Below, one piece after another: positions 1-7,202 of a stretch of 64,000 bases of DNA; the stretch's first letter is position 1, and each line of letters starts with the position of its first letter. The DNA is taken from NCBI RefSeq assembly GCF_050563545.1, contig NZ_JBNXUM010000017.1:62001-126000 (forward strand), given 5' to 3'. A model generated the notes under the pieces. That model saw only the letters and a program-made list of their open reading frames with translations. It searched no databases and was not told the origin of the DNA. Both the position numbers and the translations under genes were made by a program. Source of the stretch: Falsiroseomonas sp050563545 (GTDB taxonomy: Bacteria; Pseudomonadota; Alphaproteobacteria; Acetobacterales; Acetobacteraceae).

Positions 1-510
1 CAGCAGCATCGGCCATACCGAGCAGATGAAGATCACGAAGATCGAGGACACGCTGCTGTCCTTGATCGTGTAGAGCGCGAGCGGCATCCAGGCCAACGGG
101 CTGACGGGACGCAGCACCTGGATGAAGGGGTTCAGCGCGGCGGAGAGCAGCGGCGACATGCCGATCAGGAAGCCGAGCGGAATGGCGACGACCGCGGCGA
201 TCAGGAAGCCCGCGGCCACGCGCGCCAGCGACCAGGCGAGCTGGATGCCGATGCCCTGGTCGTTCGGGCCGCGGATGTAGAAGGGATCGCGCAGAAGCTC
301 CCAGAGCCGCGCGCCGATCTGCGACGGCATCGGGAAAGGCGTGGTCCCGCCGGCCGCGGCCGCCTGGCCCAGCAGGGCGGCGTATTCCGGATCCATCGGC
401 TCGCCCGTGCCGGACGCGCCGGAGCGCGACGCGACTTCCCAGGCGCCGAGGAACAGCGCGAGGAGCAGCAGCGACAGAAGGGCGGCGCGGAGATTGGTCG
501 AACTGGACAT
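1..510 (-). CDS. ABC transporter permease, nitrate/sulfonate type (partial, 3' end outside window)
   Basis: This is the inner-membrane permease of a nitrate/taurine/bicarbonate-type ABC importer. The 170 visible N-terminal residues contain a hydrophobic segment at about residues 9-24, a second at 96-118, and the stretch VLRPVSPLAWMPLAL near residue 132, which is characteristic of NrtB/CmpB/SsuC permeases. I chose the ATG at 510 because it is followed directly by a membrane anchor. The gene lies 170 bp downstream of, and in the same direction as, the NrtA-like receptor at 681-2048, so the two form one transport operon; the ATPase is presumably beyond the left edge. The substrate (nitrate, nitrite, taurine or another small anion) cannot be decided. 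The remainder of the protein, including the EAA loop, is not visible. Confidence 0.85.
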   Translation of the reverse strand, partial: MSSSTNLRAALLSLLLLALFLGAWEVASRSGASGTGEPMDPEYAALLGQAAAAGGTTPFPMPSQIGARLWELLRDPFYIRGPNDQGIGIQLAWSLARVAAGFLIAAVVAIPLGFLIGMSPLLSAALNPFIQVLRPVSPLAWMPLALYTIKDSSVSSIFVIFICSVWPMLL

Positions 511-529
511 GCCTTCACCGCTGGCGGCC

Positions 530-553
530 CCCTCCCCCGCAAGCGGGGGAGGG
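530..553. repeat. Intergenic C/G palindrome, copy 1
   Basis: A perfect 11-bp inverted repeat, CCCTCCCCCGC with arms separated by AA, sits between the receptor and permease genes. The same palindrome recurs at 609-630, 17144-17171, 32257-32282 and 44888-44911. It could fold as a hairpin in the operon mRNA and adjust relative expression of receptor and permease, but that role is inference. Confidence 0.8.
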
Positions 554-608
554 AGGGGGTGGGGGTACGGAGGATGAGGATGTGCTTATTCTCGAACCCC
601 ACCCTGAC

Positions 609-630
609 CCTCCCCCGGTGGCGGGGGAGG
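609..630. repeat. Intergenic C/G palindrome, copy 2
   Basis: A second member of the family, with arms CCTCCCCCG and CGGGGGAGG around GTGG, lies 55 bp from copy 1 in the same intergenic gap. It has a different loop and shorter arms, so it is a diverged copy and not an exact duplication. Confidence 0.7.
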
Positions 631-680
631 TAAATCGAGGAGCGGGGGAGCGAGGCGCCACACGAGGCGGCGCAGCGCGC

Positions 681-2048
681 CTAGGATGTCCGGATGTTCT
701 TCTCCGTCCACGGCGCGGGATTCGCGGGGTCGAAGGCCCGGCCCTGCACGGTGAAGCCCCGCACCGTCCCGTCCGGCACGGGCTGGCCGAGATCGCGCAT
801 CGCCTTCGCCGCGTCGGTCGCGAGGAAGACCTGCTCCGCGACCTGGCGGTAATCCACGTCGCGCTGCAGCTGACCCCAGCGCTTCATCTGCGTCATGATC
901 CACATCGCCATGGAGTGCCAGGGGAAGGGATCGAAGCCGATGCGGTCGGGCACGCGGCGCACCTGGCCCAACCCGTCCGCGAAGGTGCCGGTCAGCACCT
1001 GCTCGACCACCGTGGGCGGCTGGTTCAGGTAGTTCTGGCCGGCGATGGCGTTCGCGACTTCGCGACGGTTCTCGGCCTTCTGCGAATAGGCCGTGGCTTC
1101 GACGATCGCACGCAGCAACGCGGCGAAGGTGTTCGGCGTCTCCGTCACCATGCCTCGTGGCACGGCGAAGGCGCAGCAGGGATGCCCGTCCCACAGCTCC
1201 TTCGTTAGGATGTGGATGAAGCCCACGCCGTCGAAGACGGCGCGCTGGTTGAAGGGATCGGGGCCGAGGAAGCCGTCGATGTTGTCGGCGCGGAGATTGG
1301 CGACCATCTCGGGCGGCGGCACGGCGCGGATCTGCACGTCGCGATCGGGATCGAGCCCGGCCTCCGCGAGGTAGTTCCGCAGAAGGTAGTTGTGCATCGA
1401 GAAGTCGAAGGGCACCGCGAAGCGGAAGCCGCGCCAGTCCCGCGGGTTGCGCTTCTCCCGGTGCTTGGTCGCGAGAGTGATGGCCTGGCCGTTGATGTTC
1501 TCGATGGCCGCGACCGCGAAGGGCACGGGCTGCGCCACGCCGACGCCGAGCGACATCGCGACCGGCATGGGGGCGAGCATGTGCGCGGCGTCGAATTCCC
1601 GCGCGATGGCACGGTCGCGGATCACCGCCCAGCCCGCGGTGCGGATGACCTCCACGTTGAGGCCGTGCTTGCGGTAGAAGCCCATCGGGTCGGCCATGAT
1701 GATGGGCGTGGCGCAGGTGATCGGGATGAAGCCGATCTTGAGGTCGCGCCTCTCGACCGGGCCCGGCGCCTGGGCCAGCGCCTCGCGCGCCGCGCCGAGC
1801 GGGAAGAAGGCGTTGATCGCGGCGAAGAGCGTGCCGGTGCCGACGGCGCGGATCATCGCGCGGCGCGTCGTGTCGTCGGGATAGAGCGCGCGCAGCACCG
1901 CCTGCTCGGCGACCTCCCCGTACTCATGCGTGCCGTCACGGGATGGCGCGTCGGGCAGCCCGTCGCAGGCCAGGCTCGACGCGTGCGTCCGGCCGCAGAC
2001 GCAGAGCGACGCGTCGGCGTCGAAGGGATTCGGAAAACGGCGGGCCAT
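681..2048 (-). CDS. NrtA/CmpA-family ABC transporter substrate-binding protein
   Basis: A 455-residue periplasmic receptor for a nitrate/bicarbonate/sulfonate-type ABC importer. After an unusual N-terminal extension comes a twin-arginine-like segment (TRRAMIR, residues 61-67) followed by a hydrophobic stretch and an Ala-X-Ala-like end near residue 92, suggesting Tat export. The mature part begins with KIGFIPITCATPIIMADPMG, typical of NrtA/SsuA/TauA-type receptors. The first 30 residues hold three cysteines (C16, C18, C28) in a CVCGRTHA...C context, an arrangement not needed for a plain signal peptide. The permease at 1-510 follows on the same strand. ATG at 2048 is the only good start. The ligand is unknown. 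Confidence 0.85.
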   Translation of the reverse strand: MARRFPNPFDADASLCVCGRTHASSLACDGLPDAPSRDGTHEYGEVAEQAVLRALYPDDTTRRAMIRAVGTGTLFAAINAFFPLGAAREALAQAPGPVERRDLKIGFIPITCATPIIMADPMGFYRKHGLNVEVIRTAGWAVIRDRAIAREFDAAHMLAPMPVAMSLGVGVAQPVPFAVAAIENINGQAITLATKHREKRNPRDWRGFRFAVPFDFSMHNYLLRNYLAEAGLDPDRDVQIRAVPPPEMVANLRADNIDGFLGPDPFNQRAVFDGVGFIHILTKELWDGHPCCAFAVPRGMVTETPNTFAALLRAIVEATAYSQKAENRREVANAIAGQNYLNQPPTVVEQVLTGTFADGLGQVRRVPDRIGFDPFPWHSMAMWIMTQMKRWGQLQRDVDYRQVAEQVFLATDAAKAMRDLGQPVPDGTVRGFTVQGRAFDPANPAPWTEKNIRTS

Positions 2049-2140
2049 GATGACGGGTCCTCCGGCTGGCGTTGCGGCGAGATGGCCGCCTGCGCCGGAA
2101 CCAGCAACCCATATGCCGCCGCCTATTCAGGCAGCCCAAA

Positions 2141-2160
2141 CGAATGCAGGGCACGATTCG
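2141..2160. promoter_or_regulatory. Inverted repeat upstream of the NrtA-like gene
   Basis: CGAAT and ATTCG are separated by 10 bp, about 93-112 bp before the receptor start codon. The spacing resembles a LysR-type dyad. No regulator gene of that class is adjacent, so this is only a candidate operator. Confidence 0.25.
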
Positions 2161-2201
2161 CACAACCCGCGGGCGACCTGCCCATCAATGCGTCAGAAGC
2201 G

Positions 2202-2882
2202 CTATCGCCCGAACCAGCGCAGCACGTTCAGCAGCGTCGCCAGCCCCGCCGCGACATAGGTCAGCGCCGCCGCGCGCAGCACGCGGCGGATCCGCGGCAG
2301 ATCCTCCGGCGCCACATAGCCGCCGCGCTCCAGCACCGGCAGCGCCTTGCCGAAGCTGGCGTCGAGCTCAACGGGCAGCGTCACCGCATGCACGGCCAGC
2401 CGCCCGGCAAAGAGCGCGACGACCAGGCCGAGCTGCAGCAGCGCCAGCCCGGGTGCGCGCGCCGCGACGAAGACCAGCGGGGTCAGCAGCAGCGTGACCT
2501 GCGCGACGCGGTCGAGCGGCGCGATGATCCGCACCAGCGCCTGCCGTCGGCGGAAGCCGGGCTCGCCGCGGGCATGCTGCACGGCATGCGCGACCTCATG
2601 CGCCGCGACGGCCACGGCGGCGAGGGAACGGCCGTCGCGATGCGCGGGCAGCAGGCGCACCACGCGGGCCTCGGGGTCGTAGTGGTCGCCGGCATCGGTC
2701 TCCTCGACGCCGACGTCGTGCAGCCCGGCCTCGTCCAGCAGGTGCCGCGCGAGCTCGCCGCCGGTGCCGGGCAGGTCGGGCCGGTCGGCGCCGGCGCTCT
2801 CGAGCACATGCCGCACCCAGAGCTGCGGCCCGAAGACCAGGCCCAGCAGCCCGAGCAGCGCGACGATGCCGAGGATCGCCAT
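2202..2882 (-). CDS. Membrane-bound neutral zinc metallopeptidase (YugP-like)
   Basis: A 226-residue integral membrane peptidase of the YugP/Zn_peptidase_2 type. The N-terminal 20 residues form a membrane helix, HEVAH at residues 95-99 is the zinc-binding helix, and further hydrophobic segments follow at about 120-150 and near the C-terminus. The spacing of ARVVRLLPAHRDGRSLAAVAVAAHE before the motif is as in the family; the catalytic glutamate is E96. The gene starts 6 bp after the stop of the SDR gene at 2889-3674, implying co-transcription. The family's physiological substrate is not established and nothing in the context identifies it. Confidence 0.85.
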   Translation of the reverse strand: MAILGIVALLGLLGLVFGPQLWVRHVLESAGADRPDLPGTGGELARHLLDEAGLHDVGVEETDAGDHYDPEARVVRLLPAHRDGRSLAAVAVAAHEVAHAVQHARGEPGFRRRQALVRIIAPLDRVAQVTLLLTPLVFVAARAPGLALLQLGLVVALFAGRLAVHAVTLPVELDASFGKALPVLERGGYVAPEDLPRIRRVLRAAALTYVAAGLATLLNVLRWFGR

Positions 2883-2888
2883 GGCGGG

Positions 2889-3674
2889 TCAGACGACGGG
2901 GCTGCGCCCGCCATCCACGTTGATCGCCGTGCCCGTGATGTAGCTCGCGGCGTCGGAGACGAGGAAGGTCGCGAGTGCGGCGAATTCCTCGGGACGGCCG
3001 TAGCGGCCGAGCGGCAGGCCGGCGCCGGCCTTGGCGAGCCAGGCCTCGTAGCTCTCGCCGGTGTCGGAGGCGGCGTGGCGCTTCTGGTGCTGCTCGCTGT
3101 CGAACAGGCCGACCAGCATCGCATTGACCAGGATGCCGACCTTGGCACCTTCGTTCGCCATCACCTTGGTCAGCGCCATGCCGGCGGCGCGGGAGACGGC
3201 GGTGGGCGCGGTCTCGGCCGCGGGCGCCTTCGCGGCGATGGCAAGGACGTTAATGATGCGGCCCCATTGCCGCTCCGCCATGCCCGGCCAGACCGCGCGG
3301 GAGAGGCGGATCGCGCCAAACAGCTTGAGGTCGAGGTCGGACTGCCAGAGCGAGTCCGGGACCTCCGGGAAGGGTCCGCGCTGGCTGGTGCCGGCGTTGT
3401 TGACCAGGATGTCCACGGGGCCGAGTTGCGCGACGGTCTGCTCCACGGCTTTCGCGCAGCCCTCGGCGGTCGCGACATCGGCCGAGATCGCGGCGACGCG
3501 CGCGCCCTGGAAGCGGCCGACGATGCGCGCCTTCGCGGCGTCGAGTTCGGCCTGGCGGCGGGCGACGATGGCGACGGCGGCGCCGGCCTCCACGAAATGC
3601 TCGGCCATGGCGAGGCCGAGGCCCTTGGAAGCGCCGGTGATCAGGGCCGTGCGGCCATCGAGACGGATCTGCAT
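2889..3674 (-). CDS. SDR-family protein with atypical active site
   Basis: A 261-residue Rossmann-fold short-chain dehydrogenase/reductase-like protein. The cofactor loop TGASKGLG (residues 13-20) and NNAG motif are intact, and the end INVDGG is typical. Where classical members have Tyr-X3-Lys, this protein reads PTAVSRAAG, so the Tyr position is Thr and the Lys position is Arg; the usual catalytic Ser in the preceding strand is also absent (NVLAIAAK). The fold is clear but the standard catalytic triad is not. I recall similar SDR subfamilies with this pattern, so it is probably a real subgroup and not damage. I chose ATG 3674, where homology begins, over the in-frame upstream start at 3722. 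Substrate unknown. Confidence 0.8.
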   Translation of the reverse strand: MQIRLDGRTALITGASKGLGLAMAEHFVEAGAAVAIVARRQAELDAAKARIVGRFQGARVAAISADVATAEGCAKAVEQTVAQLGPVDILVNNAGTSQRGPFPEVPDSLWQSDLDLKLFGAIRLSRAVWPGMAERQWGRIINVLAIAAKAPAAETAPTAVSRAAGMALTKVMANEGAKVGILVNAMLVGLFDSEQHQKRHAASDTGESYEAWLAKAGAGLPLGRYGRPEEFAALATFLVSDAASYITGTAINVDGGRSPVV

Positions 3675-3798
3675 GCTGGGGACGTCCTTGGGAGTTGGCT
3701 TGGCGAAGCCTACCCACGCCACCAGGGCCGCGATAGCGGCCCACGCAACAGCCCCGCAGCAGGCGTTCGGCGTGGCGCAAGCGGGCGTGCAGGGAAAC

Positions 3799-3875
3799 TG
3801 GGGCGACCAACGGGACTCGAACCCGTGACATCCAAGACCACAACCTGGCGCTCTACCAACTGAGCTATGGCCGCC
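3799..3875 (-). tRNA. tRNA-His (GTG)
   Basis: Read on the minus strand, the acceptor stem GCGGCCA pairs with TGGTCGC, followed by C73 and an encoded CCA. The anticodon arm is CCAGG-TTGTGGT-CTTGG, giving anticodon GTG, and the T arm is ACGGG-TTCGAAC-CCGT. The base before position 1 is G (complement of C3875), so the histidine identity base G-1 is encoded opposite C73. A promoter candidate lies just upstream at 3888-3917. Confidence 0.97.
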
Positions 3876-3887
3876 GCAGAGGGCGGC

Positions 3888-3917
3888 GGTTTAGGGCCGC
3901 GGGGGCGCCGCCGTCAA
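3888..3917 (-). promoter_or_regulatory. Sigma-70-type promoter for tRNA-His
   Basis: On the minus strand TTGACG (3917-3912) and TAAACC (3893-3888) are separated by 18 bp, and the tRNA begins about 13 bp downstream. The -35 hexamer contains the TGA stop codon of the upstream BNR gene, so the promoter is embedded in that gene's end. Confidence 0.6.
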
Positions 3918-4990
3918 CCGGCCAGGGCCAGGGCGGCGATGGGAGGCAGGTAGGTGGCAAGCTGACGCCAGCTCTCCCCGCCATCCCCGCTCGCCCAGAG
4001 GTTCCCGGTGGTCGAGCCCATGACCAGCCGCCGCCCCGCCCCGTCCACCGCCAGCGCATGGCGGTAGACCAGGTCGTAGCAGTCGCGCTCCGGCAGGCCC
4101 CGGCCCAGCACCTCCAGCGTGCGGCCGCCGTCGCGGGTCCGCGTGGCGACCATCCGGCCGTCCACCGGAACCCGGCATTCGTCCTTCACCGCCGGCGCGA
4201 ACCAGGCGGTCAGCGGGTCGCGCGGATGCGCTGCGACCGCGAAGCCGAAGCGTGACGGGGCGGGGGCGGTGACCTCCTCGAAGCTCTCGCCGAAATCGGT
4301 CGAGCGGAAGATGCCGTTGTGGTGCTGCGCCCAGAGCACGTCAGGCGCCGCGGCGCAGGCCTGCAGCAGGTGGACGTCCTGCATGCCCTGGTCGAAGGCC
4401 TGGGCGGGCGGCATGTATTCCGCGCGAAGCCCCTTCCCCGCCAGGCGCCAGGTGCCGCCGCCGTCGCCGCTGACCCAGACGCCGCCGGTCGAGATCGCGA
4501 TCGCCATGCGGCGGCGGTCGCGGGGGTCCACGACGATGGAATGCAGCCCGGCATCGTCGTAGCCGCCGCCGACCCAGCCCGCGCGCTCCGGCACGTCCCA
4601 CAGGCCACGGACGAGGTCCCAGGTCGCGCCGCGATCGGCGCTGCGGAACAGCGCGGCGGGCAGCGTCCCGGCCCAGATCACGCCGGGCTCGTCCGGACCG
4701 CCGGCGGCGAGCGTCCAGATCATGTCGAGCGCCTTGGGGTTCTCGCCCTCCTTCGGCAGGGCGGGCACCGCGACCTCGGTCCAGGTCGCGCCGCCATCGT
4801 CGGACCGGTGCAGCTTGCAGCCGAAATGGCCGAGGCGCAGCGCGGCATAGAGCGCGCCGTCCCGCGGGTCATGAAGCACGGCGGAGACGGGCTCGGCCAG
4901 GAAGGCGGGGCGGCCGAGCCGCCAGCCCTCGCCCTCGGCCGGGCAGACGAAGAGCCCCTTGCGCGTGGCGACCAGCAGCCGCGTGGACAT
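3914..4990 (-). CDS. BNR/Asp-box beta-propeller protein (sialidase-like fold)
   Basis: A 358-residue protein built from repeated beta-propeller blades with Asp-box motifs at about residues 63-70 (SDDGGATW), 117-124 (SADRGATW), 174-181 (SGDGGGTW), 230-237, 285-292 and 334-341 (SGDGGESW). No signal peptide is visible, so it is probably cytoplasmic, unlike true sialidases, and I do not see the arginine triad of sialidases. Its start is 2 bp after the stop of the MoaD/ThiS-like gene at 4993-5262, and its ribosome-binding site GGGAGGA lies inside the Gly-Gly codons of that gene. This tight coupling suggests the two proteins act together; the reaction is unknown. Automatic annotation as exo-alpha-sialidase would overstate the evidence. 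Confidence 0.8.
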   Translation of the reverse strand: MSTRLLVATRKGLFVCPAEGEGWRLGRPAFLAEPVSAVLHDPRDGALYAALRLGHFGCKLHRSDDGGATWTEVAVPALPKEGENPKALDMIWTLAAGGPDEPGVIWAGTLPAALFRSADRGATWDLVRGLWDVPERAGWVGGGYDDAGLHSIVVDPRDRRRMAIAISTGGVWVSGDGGGTWRLAGKGLRAEYMPPAQAFDQGMQDVHLLQACAAAPDVLWAQHHNGIFRSTDFGESFEEVTAPAPSRFGFAVAAHPRDPLTAWFAPAVKDECRVPVDGRMVATRTRDGGRTLEVLGRGLPERDCYDLVYRHALAVDGAGRRLVMGSTTGNLWASGDGGESWRQLATYLPPIAALALAG

Positions 4991-4992
4991 CG

Positions 4993-5262
4993 CTATCCTC
5001 CCGAAAGCGCCTGGAACACGAAGACCTCGTCGTCTGGCGCAAGCGGATCGGACAGCGCGCTGCGGTCGGCGACGGCGGCATCGTTCACGAAGATCGTGAC
5101 GTGCTTGCGCAGCCTGCCGTGCTCGTCCAGCAGGTAGCCGCGCAGCCGCGGATTGGCGGCGAAGGCAAGGTCGAGCGCCTCGCGCACGGTCGCCGCGGCC
5201 CCTTCGACCGCGGGACAGTCGAGGTGCCGGCGCAGGTTCGGCGTGAAGGCGATGCGCGCCAT
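4993..5262 (-). CDS. MoaD/ThiS-like ubiquitin-fold protein ending in Gly-Gly
   Basis: An 89-residue beta-grasp protein. It ends SGG at the exact C-terminus, the hallmark of MoaD/ThiS sulfur carriers and of ubiquitin-like modifiers, and carries the internal strand HVTIFVNDAAV and the DDEVFVFQALSGG ending of the fold. No MoaE, ThiG, E1-like or JAB-type partner is in the window. Its only tightly coupled neighbour is the BNR propeller gene immediately downstream. It may be a sulfur carrier or a protein modifier for an unassigned pathway, or may simply bind the propeller protein. ATG 5262 is the sole plausible start. Confidence 0.8.
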   Translation of the reverse strand: MARIAFTPNLRRHLDCPAVEGAAATVREALDLAFAANPRLRGYLLDEHGRLRKHVTIFVNDAAVADRSALSDPLAPDDEVFVFQALSGG

Positions 5263-5303
5263 GGCCCGAGGCTACCGCCGGGGCGGCGCCAAAGGCGAGC
5301 GGA

Positions 5304-5702
5304 TTACCGACGGCGGAAGGTCAGGTCGCAGGGCCGCGTCTCGAGCCGACGGCCGGTGCCGCTGTTGCCGGCGAAGCGCGCCTCGACGGTGTAGCGGTAG
5401 TCGGATTGGCGGGGCACGCGGCCGACCGCGCGGTTGGGATCACCCGTGGTGCCGACCGCGCGCAGCCGGGCGGTGCCGTCCGGACGGATCGGGCCTTCGA
5501 GGTGCAGCGTGCCGTCGCCGCGATAGTCGCCGACCAGCAGCCCGGCCTCCACGCGCGCGGGGAAGCGCAGCGTGTAGCCCAGCGCGCCGTCAGCGGCATT
5601 GGTGCAGGCCACCGTCACGTCCCAGGTGCCGTCGAAAGCGGACGGCGCCTGCGCCGCCGCCCCGCCCGCCACGAGCAGGAACAGGACGGCCGCGCGCCTC
5701 AT
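5304..5702 (-). CDS. Small secreted protein of unknown function
   Basis: A 132-residue protein with a signal peptide (MRRAAVLFLLVAGGAAAQA) and a mature domain rich in beta-strand patterns. Two cysteines, in VACTN and RPCDL, could form a disulfide in the periplasm. I do not recognise the family. Its start overlaps the stop of the aminotransferase gene at 5699-6889 by 4 bp (ATGA), so it is translated from the same mRNA and may be translationally coupled. The role cannot be inferred from that neighbour. Confidence 0.7.
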   Translation of the reverse strand: MRRAAVLFLLVAGGAAAQAPSAFDGTWDVTVACTNAADGALGYTLRFPARVEAGLLVGDYRGDGTLHLEGPIRPDGTARLRAVGTTGDPNRAVGRVPRQSDYRYTVEARFAGNSGTGRRLETRPCDLTFRRR

Positions 5703-6889
5703 GCCACGGCGGCGGGCGCGGCGCGGCGCCGTTCGAGCCAGGCCTCGATCCGGCCCAGCGCGGCTTCCAGCAGCTTCTCGTTCTTGCAGAAGGCGAAGCG
5801 GACGTAGTGGCTCGGCGCGTCCGGTCCCGCGTAGAAGGCCGTGACGGGAATCGCGGTGACCTTCGCCTCCTCCGTCAGCGTGCGGCAGAACGACACGTCG
5901 TCTCCGGTCCAGCCGAGCGGGCGGACGTCGGTCGTGATGAAGTAGCTGCCGCGAGTCTCGAGGACGCCGAAGCCGAGCCGCGCCAGGCCATCGGCCAGCA
6001 GATCGCGCTTCCGCTGCAAGGTGGAGGAGAGTTCCGCGAAGTAGCCGTCGTCCTTCATCAGCCCCACCGCGACCCCGCGCTGCAGGTTGGGCGGCGTCGT
6101 GAAGGTCAGGTTCTGGTGCGCCTTGGCGACGTTCGGCGCAAGCGAGCGGTCGCAGGTGACGTAGCCGACCTTCCAGCCCGTCAGGCTGAAGGTCTTGCCG
6201 GCGCTGCCGATCCGCATGCAGCGTGCGCGCATGCCCGGCAGCGTCATCAGCGGGATGTGCTTCCAGCCGTCGAAGGTCAGGTGCTCATAGACCTCGTCGC
6301 AGATGGCGTAGGCGTCGTGCTTCTGCAGAAGCTCCGCGACGAAGGCGAGCTCGGCCGCGGTGAAGACCTTGGACGCCGGGTTCATCGGCGTGTTGAGCAG
6401 GATCGCCTTGGTCCTCGGGCCGAAGGCGGCGGCGAGCTCGGCGCGCGGCAGCTCCCATTTCGGCGGCGACAGGCGAACAAGCTTCGGGATGGCGCCGAGC
6501 AGCTTCACCACGGGCAGGTAGGTGTCGTAGAGCGGCTCGATCAGCACGCATTCGTCGCCGGGGTTCAGCACCGCCATCAGGCAGGCCGTCAGCGCCTCCG
6601 TCGCGCCGGACGTCACGACGATTTCCGTCTTTGGATCCACCTCGATCCCGTAGAAGCGGCGGTTGGCGGCGGCGACGGCCTCGCGCAGCTCCGGCACGCC
6701 GGTCATCGGCGGGTACTGGTTGCGGCCGTCGAGCAGCGCGGCGGCGGCGGCCTGGAGCACGTCGGCCGGGCCGTCATAGTCGGGAAAGCCCTGGCCGAGG
6801 TTGATCGCGCCATGCTCGACGGCCAGCGCCGACATGACGGTGAAGATCGTGGTGCCGGTGGCGGAGAGCAGGTCGTTCTGGGACTTCAC
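5699..6889 (-). CDS. Fold-type I PLP aminotransferase (class I/II)
   Basis: A 396-residue aminotransferase related to methionine/kynurenine-type class I/II enzymes. GTTIFTVMSALA...INLGQGFPD is the substrate-proximal N-terminus; SAGKTFSLTGWKVGY carries the PLP-binding lysine; PMNPASKVF and DEVYEHL supply the other cofactor contacts. The frame is open upstream to 7237, but homology begins only here; no ATG lies between the far-upstream region and the conserved start, so I propose GTG at 6889. The gene is divergent from glnB and shares its upstream region. Exact amino-acid substrate is unknown. Confidence 0.85.
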   Translation of the reverse strand: MKSQNDLLSATGTTIFTVMSALAVEHGAINLGQGFPDYDGPADVLQAAAAALLDGRNQYPPMTGVPELREAVAAANRRFYGIEVDPKTEIVVTSGATEALTACLMAVLNPGDECVLIEPLYDTYLPVVKLLGAIPKLVRLSPPKWELPRAELAAAFGPRTKAILLNTPMNPASKVFTAAELAFVAELLQKHDAYAICDEVYEHLTFDGWKHIPLMTLPGMRARCMRIGSAGKTFSLTGWKVGYVTCDRSLAPNVAKAHQNLTFTTPPNLQRGVAVGLMKDDGYFAELSSTLQRKRDLLADGLARLGFGVLETRGSYFITTDVRPLGWTGDDVSFCRTLTEEAKVTAIPVTAFYAGPDAPSHYVRFAFCKNEKLLEAALGRIEAWLERRRAAPAAVA

Positions 6890-7202
6890 GTCGCGGATCC
6901 GGGAAGGGCGGTCTTGATGGGCCGCGGAGAATGGCGATGCCGGCGCGGCAGCGCAACGCCTGTTGCTGTGCCATGCCGACGCACTAGGCAATTTGCCTGC
7001 GTTGTGGTCACCTGACGATGCGCCCATGCGAGAATCCCGAGGCGGTGGCGTTGCCGGGCTGGCACGGCCCATGCAAAACCCCGCCGGCCCGGGGACGTCC
7101 GCGGGCCCCGACCGGCCCAGTTCGGACGGGGCGCGGCGGGACCACCGGGGGGAAGGATCGCAGCCGGGCGCGTCACGCGCGGCGTGCGGAGCGACGGAGC
7201 CG
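6890..7202. promoter_or_regulatory. Divergent control region between aminotransferase and glnB
   Basis: This 313-bp gap holds no convincing gene. It contains the sigma-54-type element at 7060-7075 and a perfect palindrome AGGCAA-T-TTGCCT at 6986-6998, 62 bp further upstream, where an activator such as NtrC could bind. The palindrome is not a good match to the enteric NtrC consensus, so that role is a guess. Confidence 0.5.
7060..7075 (+). promoter_or_regulatory. Sigma-54 (RpoN) promoter of glnB-glnA
   Basis: TGGCACGGCCCATGCA matches the -24/-12 consensus TGGCACG-N4-TTGCW with one change (A for T at the start of the -12 block). It lies about 128 bp before the glnB ATG. Nitrogen-regulated sigma-54 promoters upstream of glnBA are well known in alphaproteobacteria, so NtrC control is expected. 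Confidence 0.75.

Noticed and set aside
1212..3863. Long plus-strand open frame of 883 codons opposite the zinc peptidase, SDR and NrtA-like genes
   Set aside because: It is low-complexity Arg/Gly/Ala/His-rich with no recognisable domain, and lies antisense to three well-supported genes; in very GC-rich DNA such frames arise by chance.
3914..4990. Assignment as a sialidase
   Set aside because: Asp-boxes define the propeller, but the catalytic arginine triad and Tyr/Glu of sialidases are not evident and no signal peptide is present.
4993..5262. Assignment as true ThiS or MoaD of thiamine or molybdopterin synthesis
   Set aside because: No ThiG, ThiE, MoaE or MoeB gene is nearby, and the fixed partner is a BNR protein; only the fold and Gly-Gly end are supported.
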